DNA from: Deinandra increscens subsp. villosa
Lineage: Eukaryota; Streptophyta; Magnoliopsida; Asterales; Asteraceae
Direction of reading: 5' to 3'
Assembly (NCBI GenBank): GCA_039602395.1
Contig: JBCNJP010000003.1
Coordinates: 22,303,896 to 22,367,895, forward strand
DNA length: 64,000 nt
Shown here: positions 1 to 10,503 of the stretch, in pieces
Layout of the letters: the number at the start of each line of letters is the position of its first letter
Numbering within the stretch: position 1 is the first letter of the stretch
Notes under the pieces: generated by a model
What the model was told of the DNA's origin: nothing
The model's database searches: none
Seen by the model: the letters and a program-made list of their open reading frames with translations, nothing else
Program-made: the position numbers and the translations under genes

Positions 1-220
1 AACTTTTTTAAAAAACATCCTTTTTTATAAAAATAACTTTTTAAAAGTCAACTTTTACAAAAAAAAATATATTTTTTAGAAAACTTTTTTAAAAACCTTT
101 ATAAACTTTATAAAAAATTATAAAAGTTTTTAGATTACCTTTTAAAAAGGTTATTAAGAAGTTATATACAAGTTATAACTTTTTAAAAAAGTCAAAAGTC
201 ATAAAAGATTTATTTATAAA
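1..220. other. AT-rich low-complexity DNA
   Basis: Runs of A and T with repeated AAAAGTT/AACTTTT words and no credible coding potential. A similar stretch lies at about 1945-2280, on the other side of the TIR-like element, so the element may have inserted into one larger AT-rich repeat. Confidence 0.7.
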
Positions 221-1944
221 AGGCGCAATTGCATATTTCCCCCTATAAACTTTAGAAATTGCATATTTACACATCTTAAAAAAAAATCAATTGCATATAT
301 CACCTTCTTTATTGAACAAAATTGCAAATTTACCTATTTTACTTTATTTTGTTAAAAATAAAATAAAGAATGACTATTTTACCCTTATTTACTCAAATCT
401 TATAAATTGCATATATACTATTTTATTCCGAACCTTATAAATTGCATATATACCTGTTTATTTATTTTTTTTGTTCGTTTTTTCATTAATTTTTTTGTTC
501 ACTTTAGTTTACGTTTTTATCACTAGCTTGAAAAATCATAAAATAAAAAAACAAACGTCGAATTAATTCATTACATTACCAAAATACAAATACAAATACA
601 AAAATTTTAACCTATAATTAAAATCATCATCTTTAAAATGTAAAAAAAAAAACAAATACCAAAGTTTTGCTCAACTTTGATGGTTTCTTGAGCTTTTCGA
701 ATAACATCTTATATTATTTCTTCTTAACATCTTCAATTAACTGATTTATAATCATCATCAAAGTCCTCTTCAAAGTCCTCTTCAAAGTCATAGTCAGAAT
801 CTTCCTTATACATCTTGCCAATCTTCGTTATGTGATTTCGTAGCAACACAGAACATGAAAATTATCAAGCAAGAGACCACATTTTACTCGAGTGTTGGTG
901 ATTAAGTCATGTTATCCCATGTCCATCTTGAATCAAAGCAACTACTCTAACCAAAGAGTTTTCCTAAGCAAGCAATATGTCCAGTTTATGTCCAAAGTAA
1001 TAACCAAATGAAATCTTGAATAGAACCAATTGACAACCAAAGGAATTCTATCCAAACTGAGGTATAATATGTCCAAATCAAAGACATAATACTTGCTATA
1101 TAATCTGTCTAAAATTAGGATGCCCATGAATCTTCATCACTGTAATCAAAATTAAAAACCAAATGAACAATTTAGAACCAAAAGAAATCTGTCTAAAATT
1201 GAGATGCCCATGAATCTTCACCACTGTAATCAAAATTAAAAACCAAATTAATAATTTAGAACAAAGAGAAATATGTCGAAACTGAGAACCAAAGTTGAGA
1301 TACAAACTGTGGAAAATTGAGACACAATCGATATACAATCTGCCCAAATAGGAACCCTCACAATGTAATTGATTATAGGATGAGAAGATGAGTAGATGAG
1401 TAGAATCTGTCCAAAAATACAATAGTTCAAAATTTATATACAATCACAAGAACAATATAGAATCTGAGTGCAACCCAATAATCGATTACATGTATTTTTG
1501 AGTCTTAAATCAAGTGAAGTCCTATAATCAATTACCAGGTATGCAGGTATGCGAGAAGAAATATCAATGAAACTTTCCTGGTCTTCAAGTCTGGTATTTT
1601 CGACTCTGGTGCGAGAAGTTGGCTTGCTATTTTCGAGTCTGGTATCTTCGATCTCAGATGTTGAAGATGAACTTCGAGCTTAGATGTTGAACATGAGAAG
1701 TCTGATGGTTGCGAGAAGGATACAAGAGAGATGAGGAGTCAGTCGCATAGTCATACGTTGTTCTTTTTTTTCTTATCTTAAACCCTAATAAATAATTGAA
1801 GGATATAGTTGTCATTTAATAACAAAAGGGGATATATGAAATTATAAGTGTTAATAACAAAATGGGATATATGAAACTATAAGTGTTTTGTGGGTAAATA
1901 TGCAATTAGACTTAAAAATATGGAGAAATATGCAATTCTCCCAA
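221..1944. mobile_element. Possible non-autonomous TIR (Mutator-like) element
   Basis: The left end, from 222, and the reverse complement of the right end, to 1942, share an imperfect inverted repeat built around AATTGCATATTTC. The word ATTGCATAT recurs several times just inside the left end, and related ATATGAAA/ATATGCAA words lie inside the right end. ATTTATAAA is found at 212-220 and 1945-1953, a possible 9-bp target duplication, but the flanks are so AT-rich that chance is a real alternative. Terminal sequence of this style and a 9-bp duplication fit Mutator-like elements. No transposase was found. A minus-strand stretch at about 740-835 reads as very acidic (repeated EDFEED-like residues) and may be a captured or decayed exon. 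Confidence 0.35.
1106..1285. repeat. 84-bp tandem repeat, two copies plus a remnant
   Basis: Copy 1 (1106-1189) and copy 2 (1190-1273) both start TGTCTAAAATT and differ at only a few positions. A third, diverged copy starts TGTCGAAACTGAG at about 1274. The wider 940-1440 stretch repeats degenerate ACCAAA and GTCCAAA words, so the array may be older and longer. It lies inside the possible TIR element. Confidence 0.85.
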
Positions 1945-2430
1945 ATTTATAAACTTTATAAAAATCATAAAAAATTTCAGATAACTTTTAAAAAGGTCAT
2001 AATAGTTATAACTTTTAAAAAAATCAAAACTAATAAATGATTTATACATAAAAGTTAAAACTTTATAAAAGACATAAAAGTTTTTATATAACTTAAAAAA
2101 AATTATATAAAAGATTAAAAAACATTTTTTTTAAAAAAACAAGGTTTTAAAAGATAAATAACTTTTATAAAAAGTTACAACTTTTAAAAGCAAAAAATAA
2201 AATATTTTTATAAAAAATAACTTCTAAGAAAAAATAAAATTTTTCAAAAAAACCTTTTATTAAAAGTCGTGTAATTTAAATAAATAATAAAAATATAAAT
2301 ATACTAGTTATTTAATAATATTTCTCGATTGACGGAAGAGAAGTTAATGAGATACCGGCGGAGATATGATGTGATAAAAAAATATCCCCGATCAATGTGA
2401 ATATCTCCTTAAAAATATACATCTTGCAAT
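1945..2430. other. AT-rich low-complexity DNA
   Basis: The first part resembles 1-220 (CTTTTAAAAAAATCAAAA-type words). From about 2320 it grades into degenerate forms of the tandem repeat that follows (ATATCTCCTT words). No coding potential was seen. Confidence 0.6.
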
Positions 2431-2640
2431 ATTAAATGTTTCATATCTCATTATTAGAGATATATTTAATAAATAATTAATTACTTTTATGACACGTCGG
2501 CTATATTAAATGTTTCATATCTCCTTATTAAAGATATATCAATATATAATTAATTTACTTTTATGACACGTCAGAGATATTAAATGTTTTGTATCTCCTT
2601 GTAAGAAATATTATCATAAATATAATCTTTAATTTTATAA
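2431..2640. repeat. 74-bp tandem repeat, about 2.8 copies
   Basis: Copies start at 2431, 2505 and 2579 with ATTAAATGTTTCATAT (ATTAAATGTTTTGTAT in the third). Each of the first two ends with TTATGACACGTC plus a few bases. The third copy decays after about 60 bp. Related AGATATT/ATATCTCC words continue to about 2700. Small satellite-like array without coding content. Confidence 0.85.
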
Positions 2641-2925
2641 TATAAATATCTAACTCAGAGATATTGCATGTTAAAATATCTCCTACTAAGATGTATATAT
2701 TTAAAGGTGATGACTATATTGGTAAAATGAAAAAGTCAATGGCTATTTTGCCAATATTGGTGGGTCATATGGCTATTATGGTTATTTTCCCTTTTAACTT
2801 GTATAGCTTGTTAGAAGCACGCAAACACACGAATTAATTGTGCCGACTCAATGCATTCTATGAATAACAAATGTATAAATTTAATGAGTGGTTGACATCA
2901 ACCTAGATCAAAGTTCATAAACTTT
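2641..2925. other. Intergenic, nothing recognised
   Basis: AT-rich DNA with short direct words (GGCTATTTTG, GGCTATTATGG). No open frame, RNA gene or element end was recognised. Confidence 0.5.
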
Positions 2926-3190
2926 GGCTTTCTTTGGGGGGGTTGTGGTAGCTCGTGGAAGATCCATTATGAGTCTAAGGAGATTGCTAGTAAACCTAAA
3001 AAGGACGCAGGGTTAGGGTTGACCCCTTTGGATGTGATCAACGACAGTCTTCTAGCGAAATGGATTTCGTTGTTTAAAGTTTATAATAACCAAAAGCTTT
3101 GTTGAAAAGGTGGTTGGAGCTCTCCATTTTGGTAGGATGTTGCACGTTTTGGTTCCATGTAAACGCAATTTGGCAGGCGTGTGGCATTCC
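2926..3190 (+). pseudogene. LINE (non-LTR retrotransposon) reverse-transcriptase fragment
   Basis: The frame from 2926 gives 59 residues before TGA at 3103-3105 and then stays in the same frame with GGWSSPFW. The segment has the FLWGG...KIHYESKEI start, then KPKKDAGLGLTPLDVINDSLLAKW. These are hallmarks of the region after the fingers and palm domains of plant L1-type reverse transcriptases, just before the zinc-knuckle RNase H-like tail. Only this piece remains. There is no endonuclease, YADD motif or poly-A tail, and a stop interrupts it, so it is a dead fragment. It ends next to the LTR of copia element A1, which may have inserted into it. Confidence 0.85.
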
Positions 3191-3201
3191 CGTGTGAAAG
3201 T

Positions 3202-3935
3202 TGTTAGAACACAATGTAAATGTAACACAAAACAGTCAAGTATTAGAAGAAAATGTAAGATATATCCTTAAAAGAGAAAGGATATGAAAGTCTTTATGAA
3301 TTACATATTTCTGCATGAGTACTCCGGAAATTCCGAAGTAGTTTTGTACAGACTAAATTCTACAGAAATCCTCATTTCTATAGAAGGCTTCTAATAGGAA
3401 GCATCAAAAGTCTTCAAAGAAGAGTCCTGAAGGAGTTCTGGACTATCAGAAGATAAACATTACGAGAAGAACAAATTATGCCTTTGTGTGAAGAACAAAC
3501 AAGTTGAATACCAACTTGGCATTAATCACGAAAGCAGTTGAAGACAGTTGAAAAAGAGATAAATTGAATACCTTCAATTAATCTCTATATACTCTGACAC
3601 ACTCCAAAATCAACCGTCCTCAACCACCTTATCCAAAGCAACTTGCTACATCTTCCTATAAATAGCAAGCTGACTTCACCAAACAAAGTAAGGAATCAAG
3701 CATACAATTCAATATCTTCTCAAAGCAATTACAACATCACTCCCATAGAAAAGTTATTTCTGTTGATACATATATACTATAAACTCGTGTAAGCCATTAT
3801 TTACATTTGAGATATACAGAATAACCCTTTTATGAATTGTTGTCTTCCAATTTGATTTACTTTCCGCAACTTGTTTATCTTGTATAAATCAAAATTATGC
3901 CAACATTGTTAAAGAGCCCCTCACGGGACCCAACA
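3202..3935 (+). repeat. 5' LTR of element A1
   Basis: 734 bp starting TGTTAGAACA and ending GGGACCCAACA, with canonical TG...CA ends. A clear TATA box, TATAAATA, lies at 3657-3664, about two thirds along, as expected for a U3 promoter. The 3' LTR is not in the window: the element runs into gap 1. Confidence 0.85.
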
Positions 3936-3952
3936 ATTCGTATCAAAGCAGA
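3936..3952 (+). promoter_or_regulatory. Degenerate primer-binding site of A1
   Basis: Two bases after the LTR end comes CGTATCAAAGCAG, a mutated version of the TGGTATCAGAGC complement of initiator Met-tRNA used by plant copia elements. The internal sequence then jumps almost at once into protease-like coding sequence, so leader and gag have been deleted. Confidence 0.65.
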
Positions 3953-4724
3953 TTGAATAATCAATATTCAAAGTTCCTGCTCTTTAACATCATTTCTTCT
4001 ACATTTGGTGTGAAGAGAAAAGGAAGATCCATCACTTTTGGTGACGGTATAAAATACAAAACCATTGGGTATGGAACCATTACCAATGGTGAAGTCACAA
4101 TTAAAAATGTGTCACACGTTCAAGGTCTAAAATACAATTTACTGAGTTGTGGACAACGACTGTGTGACAAAGGCTTCAAATTTACTCTTTATTCCAACAA
4201 ATGTGAATTTGTTGGACTAAACGATAGTAAAATTTACTTAATGGGAAAAAGAATAAATCAGAGTCGTTATTTTATAAACTTCAACAATCTGATTTCAAGT
4301 GAGTCTTTCTGTCTTGTTACAAAATCCTCTAACAAGGAGTCTGAGCTTTGGCACAGAAGACTATCCCATCTAAACTTTAGAATAATTCCTGAACTAGAAA
4401 ATAAAAAGATGGTAAAAGGTCTTCCTGCCATATCTTTAAAATCTGAAGAAATATGTGAAGATTGTCAAATGGGAAAAATGAAAAAAACTTCTCACAAAAG
4501 TCTTCAAGAAATATCTGGAAGTCAACCACTCGAGCTAATACACATGGATCTCTGTGGACCTATAAGCACAAAAAGCCTTGGTGGAAAGAAGTACATCCTA
4601 GTTATGGTGGATGACTTCTCCAGATATACATGGGTCGAATTTTTGAAATCAAAAAGTGAAACAACATATCTTATTATTAACTTTATAAGGAGAATACAAA
4701 AACTAATGCACTTAAAAGTAAGAA
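3953..4724 (+). pseudogene. A1 pol part 1: protease C-terminal half, GAG-pre-integrase, integrase N-terminus
   Basis: The open frame starts within protease-like sequence (GRSITFGDG, then NVSHVQGLKYNLLS), lacking the upstream D-S-G active site. It continues into the GAG-pre-integrase zinc region (ELWHRRLSHLNF ... CEDCQMGK, i.e. the H-H-C-C fingers) and the first integrase catalytic Asp context (HMDLCGPIS, then MVDDFSRYTWVEFLK). Homology stops at about residue 256 (LMHLKV), where the remnant LTR of element B begins; a short stretch carrying the second catalytic Asp is missing from both sides of B. The start shown is simply the first frame after the primer site; with gag deleted there is no authentic start. 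Confidence 0.85.
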
Positions 4725-4797
4725 TTCTCTTATTTACATCTCGTGTTCATTACATTGATCAAAGCATGTAGTAGTAAGATCGTATCTCGGTTTTACA
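4720..4797 (+). repeat. Truncated 5' LTR of element B
   Basis: About 78 bp ending CGGTTTTACA, nearly identical to the last 78 bp of the 3' LTR at 10426-10503 (differences such as GTAGTAG versus GCAGTAG). The left ~300 bp of the LTR are absent. The junction with A1 integrase falls in TAAGAA, which both partners could supply. Confidence 0.85.
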
Positions 4798-4799
4798 AG

Positions 4800-4815
4800 T
4801 GGTATCAGAGCATTT
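4800..4815 (+). promoter_or_regulatory. Primer-binding site of B (initiator Met-tRNA)
   Basis: TGGTATCAGAGCA starts two bases after the LTR end, a good match to the 3' end complement of plant initiator Met-tRNA. Confidence 0.85.
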
Positions 4816-5032
4816 GGTTGCTCTACTGCTGTGTTTTTGTTCGATTTTCGGATTTTTAGAAAGAGAAAGTTTGGGTTTCTTATGTTTTTCATCAAATTCT
4901 TCCAATTCCGAGTGTTTCCGAGGTGAAAAATGATTTCTGAGTGTTCCTGGAGTGATTTCGCATCTTACTGAATCAAATTCCAGCTCCAAAAGTCAAAATC
5001 CGCGAAGATCAGTCAAAATCAGCTTCGAAAGA

Positions 5033-5240
5033 ATCTGGTCCGCTGCTGGTCCGCAAGAGCATCTTCATCCAGAATCTGGTCCGTTGGAACTGGTCCGTGG
5101 CGGTTATTGTCTGGTCCGCCGTACCATTTGATCCGCCGTACCAGATTTGGTTCGCTAAGGATATCTGGTCCGCGTCTGGTCCGCTGGTTAATTTGATCCG
5201 AAATTGGTCCGCAGGTACAAATTTGGTCTGCTGAATACAA
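5033..5240 (+). repeat. TGGTCCG motif array in the B leader
   Basis: About eight exact TGGTCCG words, most as CTGGTCCGC, lie within 200 bp, with variants TGATCCGC, TGGTTCGC and TGGTCTGC. The leader also has CCGCCGTACCA twice; CGTACCAGAT is shared with the 3' LTR of B. Spacing is irregular (about 9-30 bp), so this is a dispersed motif cluster rather than a simple tandem repeat. It lies between the primer site and the gag start. Confidence 0.85.
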
Positions 5241-5430
5241 GTCTGTTCTGCTGACAGTTTCTTAAAAGTGTCATAACTTGTTGCATCGTAAATCGCTACG
5301 AGAGCCATAAGTACTCAAATCGATCGTCTTGACGAGCTCTATATTGTTCGTTCAAAGTTGATTTTCAAAATCAAATTCTAACACCTTTATTTTTGAGTTT
5401 GAAGTTTTGAAGTACCATTTTCGGTGAAAA

Positions 5431-6579
5431 ATGTCTGATTTTCAAGCGTTTACGGCTATGCAAAGGACGGTACAAGCTATGCTCAATTTTGATAACAATA
5501 TGAAAAAGAAAATATTTCTGCTCTTGTTTCAAGGTTTTCACATCTGATTAGTGAGATGAAAGTGGTTAAAATTGAAAAGACCGAGGAGGAATTAAAGGAG
5601 AAATTGATGGAAGCATTACCAGAAAAGTGGGAAAGTTATGTGTTATTGCTTACCCATGACAAAGAATATTCTGAATTATCATTTCATGATTTAACTGGAA
5701 AGCTTCAGGCTAGAGAAATGGAAATGATGACATCAAATAAATCAACTATTCAACTGCTCAACTGCAGAATCCAGAATTGTATCATGGTCAAAATTCTGCA
5801 AGTATCAATGCGAAGTCTAAATCATTTGGTGTTGATTCACAAATCCACCTCAAACAGCTTTTGTTGCTGGTCATGGTTCAGGAAATTCTGGAAATTCATC
5901 AAGAGGATGTAACTTCACTATTCCAACTCATTCAAACCAGACTTCATTTTCAGCAAAAACACCGGATGAACATTTGGCATTAATTTCAGTTTTGTTATCT
6001 TCATATTATGGATTGCTGAATGGTGGTTTGACAACATCTAATCTGATTGAAGAAGATTTTGATCAGATTGATCCTGATAATCTTGAGCAAATGGATATCA
6101 ATTGGCAACTGGCGATGTTAGCTCAAAGAGTTAAAAGATTCAAAAAGAAGACAGGCTATCAAAGTTTAAATCCGGATGGCAAGGATGGAATAGATAAATC
6201 AAAGGCAAAATGTTTCAAATGTTCTAATTTTGGACATTTTGCTCGTGAATGTTCAAAAACAAATGCATCTTCATCAAAGCCTCCAACAACTTTAGTTTCT
6301 CAAGTTGATAAACAATATAACTGGGGACGAACTTCTGATGATTCTCAACCAATTGCTTTAATTGCTATTACTTCTGCATCAAAACCCTGGCATGTAAATT
6401 ATGATTGGGCTGCTGATGAACTTGATGATGAGTCTGCATTTCGTGCTTTGATTGCTCAAGTTGTTCATAGTGATGATGAAGAAGAAGTAACTGATTCTGA
6501 ATCTGAAACAAGTGGTTCTGGAAACAGTGGCTATGAATCTGTTTGTGAGTTTTGTTCCGAGAAAGACAAGAAGATTTAA
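5431..6579 (+). pseudogene. B gag, N-terminal part with first zinc knuckle
   Basis: A likely start codon is at 5431 (MSDFQAFTAM). The frame then shifts within 100 bp, and most of the copia gag (UBN2-type) core is deleted. From 5556 the conserved end of that core is readable (EELKEKLMEALPEKW ... DLTGKLQAREMEMM). More frame changes follow; from 5974 to the stop at 6577-6579 a frame carries DINWQLAMLAQRVKRF and then the zinc knuckle CFKCSNFGHFAREC (CX2CX4HX4C). It ends with an acidic Ser/Asp/Glu stretch and CEFCSEKDKKI. This is the nucleocapsid part of a retrotransposon coat protein. Frameshifts and deletions make it non-functional as it stands. Confidence 0.8.
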
Positions 6580-8008
6580 GAGTTGATAAAAGAAAATGGG
6601 TTGTTGATTGAGGAAAATAAAAGAAGGATAGAAGAATTGGTCAATGAACAACAAAAGTAAAAGATCTAAGTCAAGAATTGTCTTCTCAAAAAGCAAAGTT
6701 TTCAGATTTTCAGGCAGAGGTTGTTGAAAAAGAATTAAAATTTCAAAGTCTTGAAAAAGAGTTTTAAAAGAAATTTACAATATTATCTGAAGAAACTGAT
6801 GACTTAGTCAAGAAAGTTGAGAAATGGAAGGCAGAAGCTGAGGATGCTGCAAATGATTTTAATAATTTGTTTGAAAAGTCCAAGATTAAACTTGATTTAC
6901 TTACCAAGGCTTCTGATGACTCGGTTGCTAAAATTAAAGCATATCAACTTGATATGGAGAAGTTGTTAGATGAGAAGCGGGAATTGGCAAGAGTAAATAA
7001 GTTGCAAACTTCAAATTTGGATATTCAGAAAAGAAATGAAGATAAGCTGACGAAGGAATTGTGGGCTGGATTAGATGAGTTGAGGTTGCAAAAGTATGAA
7101 CTCATAAAGTGGCAAAGAAGTTAATTGCAACAGAAAAAGAGTTGGCTGAAGCTCATCAAAGAATTTCTGACTTAAAGATTGAAGTCATTGATTCAAAACG
7201 TCTTTTGAACAATGTTACTAATTCACAATCTTTTACAAGTTTCTTGGCAAAGGATGAGAATTTTGAGAAGATGTTCAACAAAACCGTATCACCACCAGGA
7301 AGTCTAAAAGAAGAAGTTCATGATTTGAAAGACAAGGTTGAGACTGGTGATTATTCTGAATTTGCTGGTTCTAAATCTGTTAAGGAAACGAAAGAGAGCA
7401 AAGGCAAGAGTGCTAAAAATTCTGAAGCGCCAAAGGTTGTGTCTGGTTCTTCATCTGATGACAAAGAGAAATCTGCACGTTCAACTGACATTGTTGAAAC
7501 TATTGTTGATGCTCCAAAGAATATTACTAAGATCAAAGCAGAGTTCTCTCGTCTTGCAAAGAATGGGCATAAACCATCTGGTTCAGACAAGAAGGTTTCT
7601 GGAAAACAGAAAGGTTTGGGGTTCCAACAGCAACAGGTTAAAGTTAATGCTTCTAGGGTTCAACAACAACAAACCTTGAAGAAAGTTAATTTGAAGCAAG
7701 TTCAAAAAGATGTTTTCAAGGCTGACAAAGTTCAACCGGAGAGGTTTTATAAATTCAAAGGTTCGGAACAAATATTTTCTGACAACGAATTCCCGCTACA
7801 TTGCGTGGATGCTCAGAAGATATCTAAAGTTTTTGTGAAGAATGTTGATTCAAAGACCAAGAAGAAACAAGGTGCTAAATATTCTTCTGGAGGTTCAAAT
7901 TCTACTCCAAAGAGCCCGACCTCAAAATGGGTTCATGATCATCGATTCCAGGTATTCAATAATTTTTATGATCATTTTGGAGATGCATACGTTTGTGAAG
8001 CTTTGTAG
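6580..8008 (+). pseudogene. B gag, coiled-coil and basic C-terminal region
   Basis: Runs on from the zinc-knuckle frame through stops into Lys/Glu/Leu-rich sequence with coiled-coil character (6867-7124: FEKSKIKLDLLTKASDD, LLDEKRELARVNKLQ). The next frame (7109-8008) continues the coiled coil, then a Ser/Lys-rich basic linker with KQKGLGF, a Gln-rich patch and SPTSKWVHDHRFQVFNNFYDHFG before the stop. Element C has the same order (coiled coil, GYKSLGLG, SPTLNWVHANQFQVFDNFY), and the minus-strand fragment at 15060-15635 has the KHKGLGF...YDDFFDHFG counterpart. The extended gag is usual for Sireviruses. Several frame breaks are present. Confidence 0.75.
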
Positions 8009-8317
8009 GTACCAAAGAGGAAACATGTAAACAAACGTTTGTGTTACAATTGCCGACAAAAGAGGCATATGGCACAAGACTGTCCGGTTCCTGCTGCTTC
8101 TACACAAAGAAGACAAAAAGTTCCATATGTTGGTAAATCTGCCAAAGAAAGATTCATTGACGAATATGGAAGAGTATTTGATGAATTTCAATCGAAATAT
8201 TTCAAACATCCAAGAAGGTTTTTACCTAAATTTCAAAATGATTCATCTGTCGGTTGTACGTCACAGTCTACTGTGACGGGGTCATCAGATACTGATTTAC
8301 CAAAACAACAAATCTAG
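8009..8317 (+). pseudogene. B gag second zinc knuckle and end of reading frame
   Basis: CYNCRQKRHMAQDC (8042-8083) is a second CX2CX4HX4C knuckle, followed by a basic and aromatic stretch (FIDEYGRVFDEFQSKYFKHP) and a stop at 8315-8317. In a full copia element protease should follow (a D-S-G site and GAG-pre-integrase). Instead a short frame to about 8442 (RFGSFITDLFDQC) leads straight into the polypurine-rich tail. The same junction is found in element C at about 20470-20680. Confidence 0.75.
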
Positions 8318-8590
8318 AATCCTAAAGTGGTTTCAAAAGGAAACCAAGATACTGTTCGACCAGAAGCTATTCGATTCGGGTCATTTATAACTGACCTGTT
8401 TGACCAGTGTGCAAGTACTTTTAGAAGACCTATCGGTGATTGAAAAGTTGCTGATGGAAAAGTTTTCTGCTGATTTAAGTTAAATTTCAAGAAATATCAA
8501 ATTTCAAAACCTGTTTTTTTTCTGAAAGCTAATCGTGAAAGGTATCCATGTCGAAAGGTCAATTTTCTTTCTTTTACATTTTGTATATAG

Positions 8591-8690
8591 TTTAGGGGGA
8601 GAAAATTGAAAAATAAAAAATAGTGTCTTTGTGTTTTTGTTAAAATGAAAATCCAAAAATAGAGTTTTCATTTAAGGGGGAGAAAAATGA
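8591..8690 (+). promoter_or_regulatory. Two polypurine tracts in the B tail
   Basis: TTTAGGGGGAGAAAA (8591) and TTTAAGGGGGAGAAAAATG (8671) lie 80 bp apart. A third, GAAAGGGGGAGTT, is at 9938, and the one next to the LTR, TTAAGGGGGAG, is at 10111. Multiple polypurine tracts upstream of the 3' LTR are a described Sirevirus feature. Confidence 0.75.
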
Positions 8691-8699
8691 AAAAAATGC

Positions 8700-10110
8700 A
8701 AAAACATTGAAAAACATAAAAATACAAAAACATTGAAAAATGAGAAATTGTATCCGACATAATTGGGAAATGATGGTACATTGGCTTACGTGTCTGGCTC
8801 ATGGATAAATTAGATGAAAACGCCATAAGATCATTGTTCGATGTATTTGGTAGGCTCGGCATTAAATCAGAAAATATTTAAATGTGATATACATTAAATA
8901 CTAATGCTTGACCAAGTGGACAACATCTTGATGCATATCTCATGATATATAAAGAAAATATATGTGAAAAAGAAAATGAGAAGTCACTGTGTAAACATGT
9001 GTTCATTTTGCAAGATTTAAACTTGTTTAATTTTCTTTATTTTGTCAAACGATCGAACTTTCTCTGTGTATCGAAAGATCGACCTGATTGTTGTTCGTTT
9101 GACGTTTTGCTTTATTTTCTTTGGTGTTTCGTATAACTCATCGGACTTTCTCTGCGTGTACGGAAGTACCGACCTGATTGTTGTTGGGTTATATAATTTC
9201 AACTTGTTTTTATTTTCTTATTTTGTTAAATCCGAGGCCTTATCTGTGTATCGAAAGATCGACCTTAAGGTAGACGATTTAACGTTCTTATTTCTTTTTG
9301 CATGGAACACAGTTGACTAAATCATGAGTACAATCGTTATGTGGTTAAATCACAAATGAAATCACAAAGTGTGATATAAAAGAAAATACATATCTGAGTA
9401 TGTCTGATAGTGTGGGGTACACTGGTCAAAGCAAATCTAATCAATACATTAACATATACAAATGTTATGAATATGATTGTGCCTGAGTTTAAGATGGACA
9501 AATTATACCAGTAATCGACATGACTTATGTGCTGAAGTAATTGAAATTGAAGTATAGTTCAGCATGTCATGTTCAATATGATCCCAAGTTGTGATCTTTC
9601 TCGCAAAAGACAAAAATAGTGTCTGATTCTGTATTGCATTTTATGTTTCATATCTGAAAATTACAAAAAGATTTTAGGTGTGTTTTAGCATTATCTTAGA
9701 AAAATCAAAAAGATTTTCGGTGCGTTTTGATATAAAGTTTCGAAAAGCCAAAAAAGATCTTGTTTCTTATTTGTTTTCGACCAATTGACGTGTGATACGA
9801 AGTCAAATTTCAAATCTATATCTTGGATTCTCGAAGAGAAATTTTGCGCCAAGATTAAATTAATTTTCAAAAGAAAAGGAAACCGTGTTTCTGTCTTCTG
9901 AAATTGCAGGTTATGTGTGTCAAGACTCAAGCATGGTGAAAGGGGGAGTTTGAAGTATCTTTCACAAGTGGATCTTGAAGACCAAAGATGATTCAAGAGT
10001 GATCCAGCCATGCAAGCTCTATTTCTGACAAGATTTCAAGTCGAAGATCGGATGCAGCAATGTTGAAGATTGAAGACTGAAGTTTCGTTAGAATATAGAT
10101 ACACTACACG
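8700..10110 (+). other. Non-coding tail of B with about 91-bp repeats
   Basis: No credible coding sequence. Between 9049 and 9280 three diverged units start at about 9049, 9138 and 9231. Each has a GGACTTTCTCTG-like word followed by CGAAAGATCGACCT or CGGAAGTACCGACCTG and TTGTTG. The same units occur in C (21270-21330 and 31262-31440) and, inverted, at 33830-34070. A further polypurine tract is at 9938-9950. The rest is AT-rich with AAAAAGATTTT-type words at 9665-9760 repeated about 50 bp apart. Confidence 0.7.
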
Positions 10111-10122
10111 TTAAGGGGGAGT

Positions 10123-10503
10123 TTTTAGAGCATATACCTATGCTATGATGTGTCTCGTGTATTGTATCTAGATTAGAGTGAGTCTGTGAGTTGTAGTGAC
10201 AATATCATTGGTTCCGTACCAAATGGTACGCAGGACCATATGGTACACCCGTACCAGATGGTGAACCATTTGGTACGCAGGTTGTTTAGTCACTAAGTAT
10301 AAATAGGTTTGTGTTAGAATGTGCAGAAGCACCAGTTGAACTCTTCTGTCATTCTTCACCTTCTGTGTGTGTTTTCTAGAGAGAGAAACCAGAGAGAACT
10401 TCTTTGTATCTTCAAGTGATTCAATAAGAATTCTCTTATTTACATCTCGTGTTCATTACATTGATCAAAGCATGCAGTAGTAAGATCGTATCTCGGTTTT
10501 ACA
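10123..10503 (+). repeat. 3' LTR of element B
   Basis: About 381 bp from the base after the polypurine tract (TTTTTAGAGCATA, where the relative C has TGTTAGAGCATA) to TTTTACA. TATA box TATAAATAGG at 10298-10307. A palindrome cluster at about 10210-10285 is built from GTACCA..TGGTAC and related half sites (ACCATATGGT, CGTACCAGATGGT, ACCATTTGGTACG). A1 integrase continues at 10504. Confidence 0.85.

Larger units (their letters stand above)
4720..10503 (+). mobile_element. Element B: gag-only Sirevirus-like retrotransposon nested in A1
   Basis: Contains a truncated 5' LTR (about 4720-4797), Met-tRNA primer site, a leader with a TGGTCCG motif array, decayed gag with two zinc knuckles (5431-8317), several AGGGGGAG polypurine tracts, a repeat-rich tail and a 3' LTR (10123-10503). 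No protease, integrase, RT or RNase H is seen between the second zinc knuckle and the tail. Large gag with coiled coil, repeated polypurine tracts and LTR palindromes fit the Sirevirus branch of copia. Integrase of A1 resumes right after 10503. Element C is a close relative with the same architecture. Confidence 0.8.
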
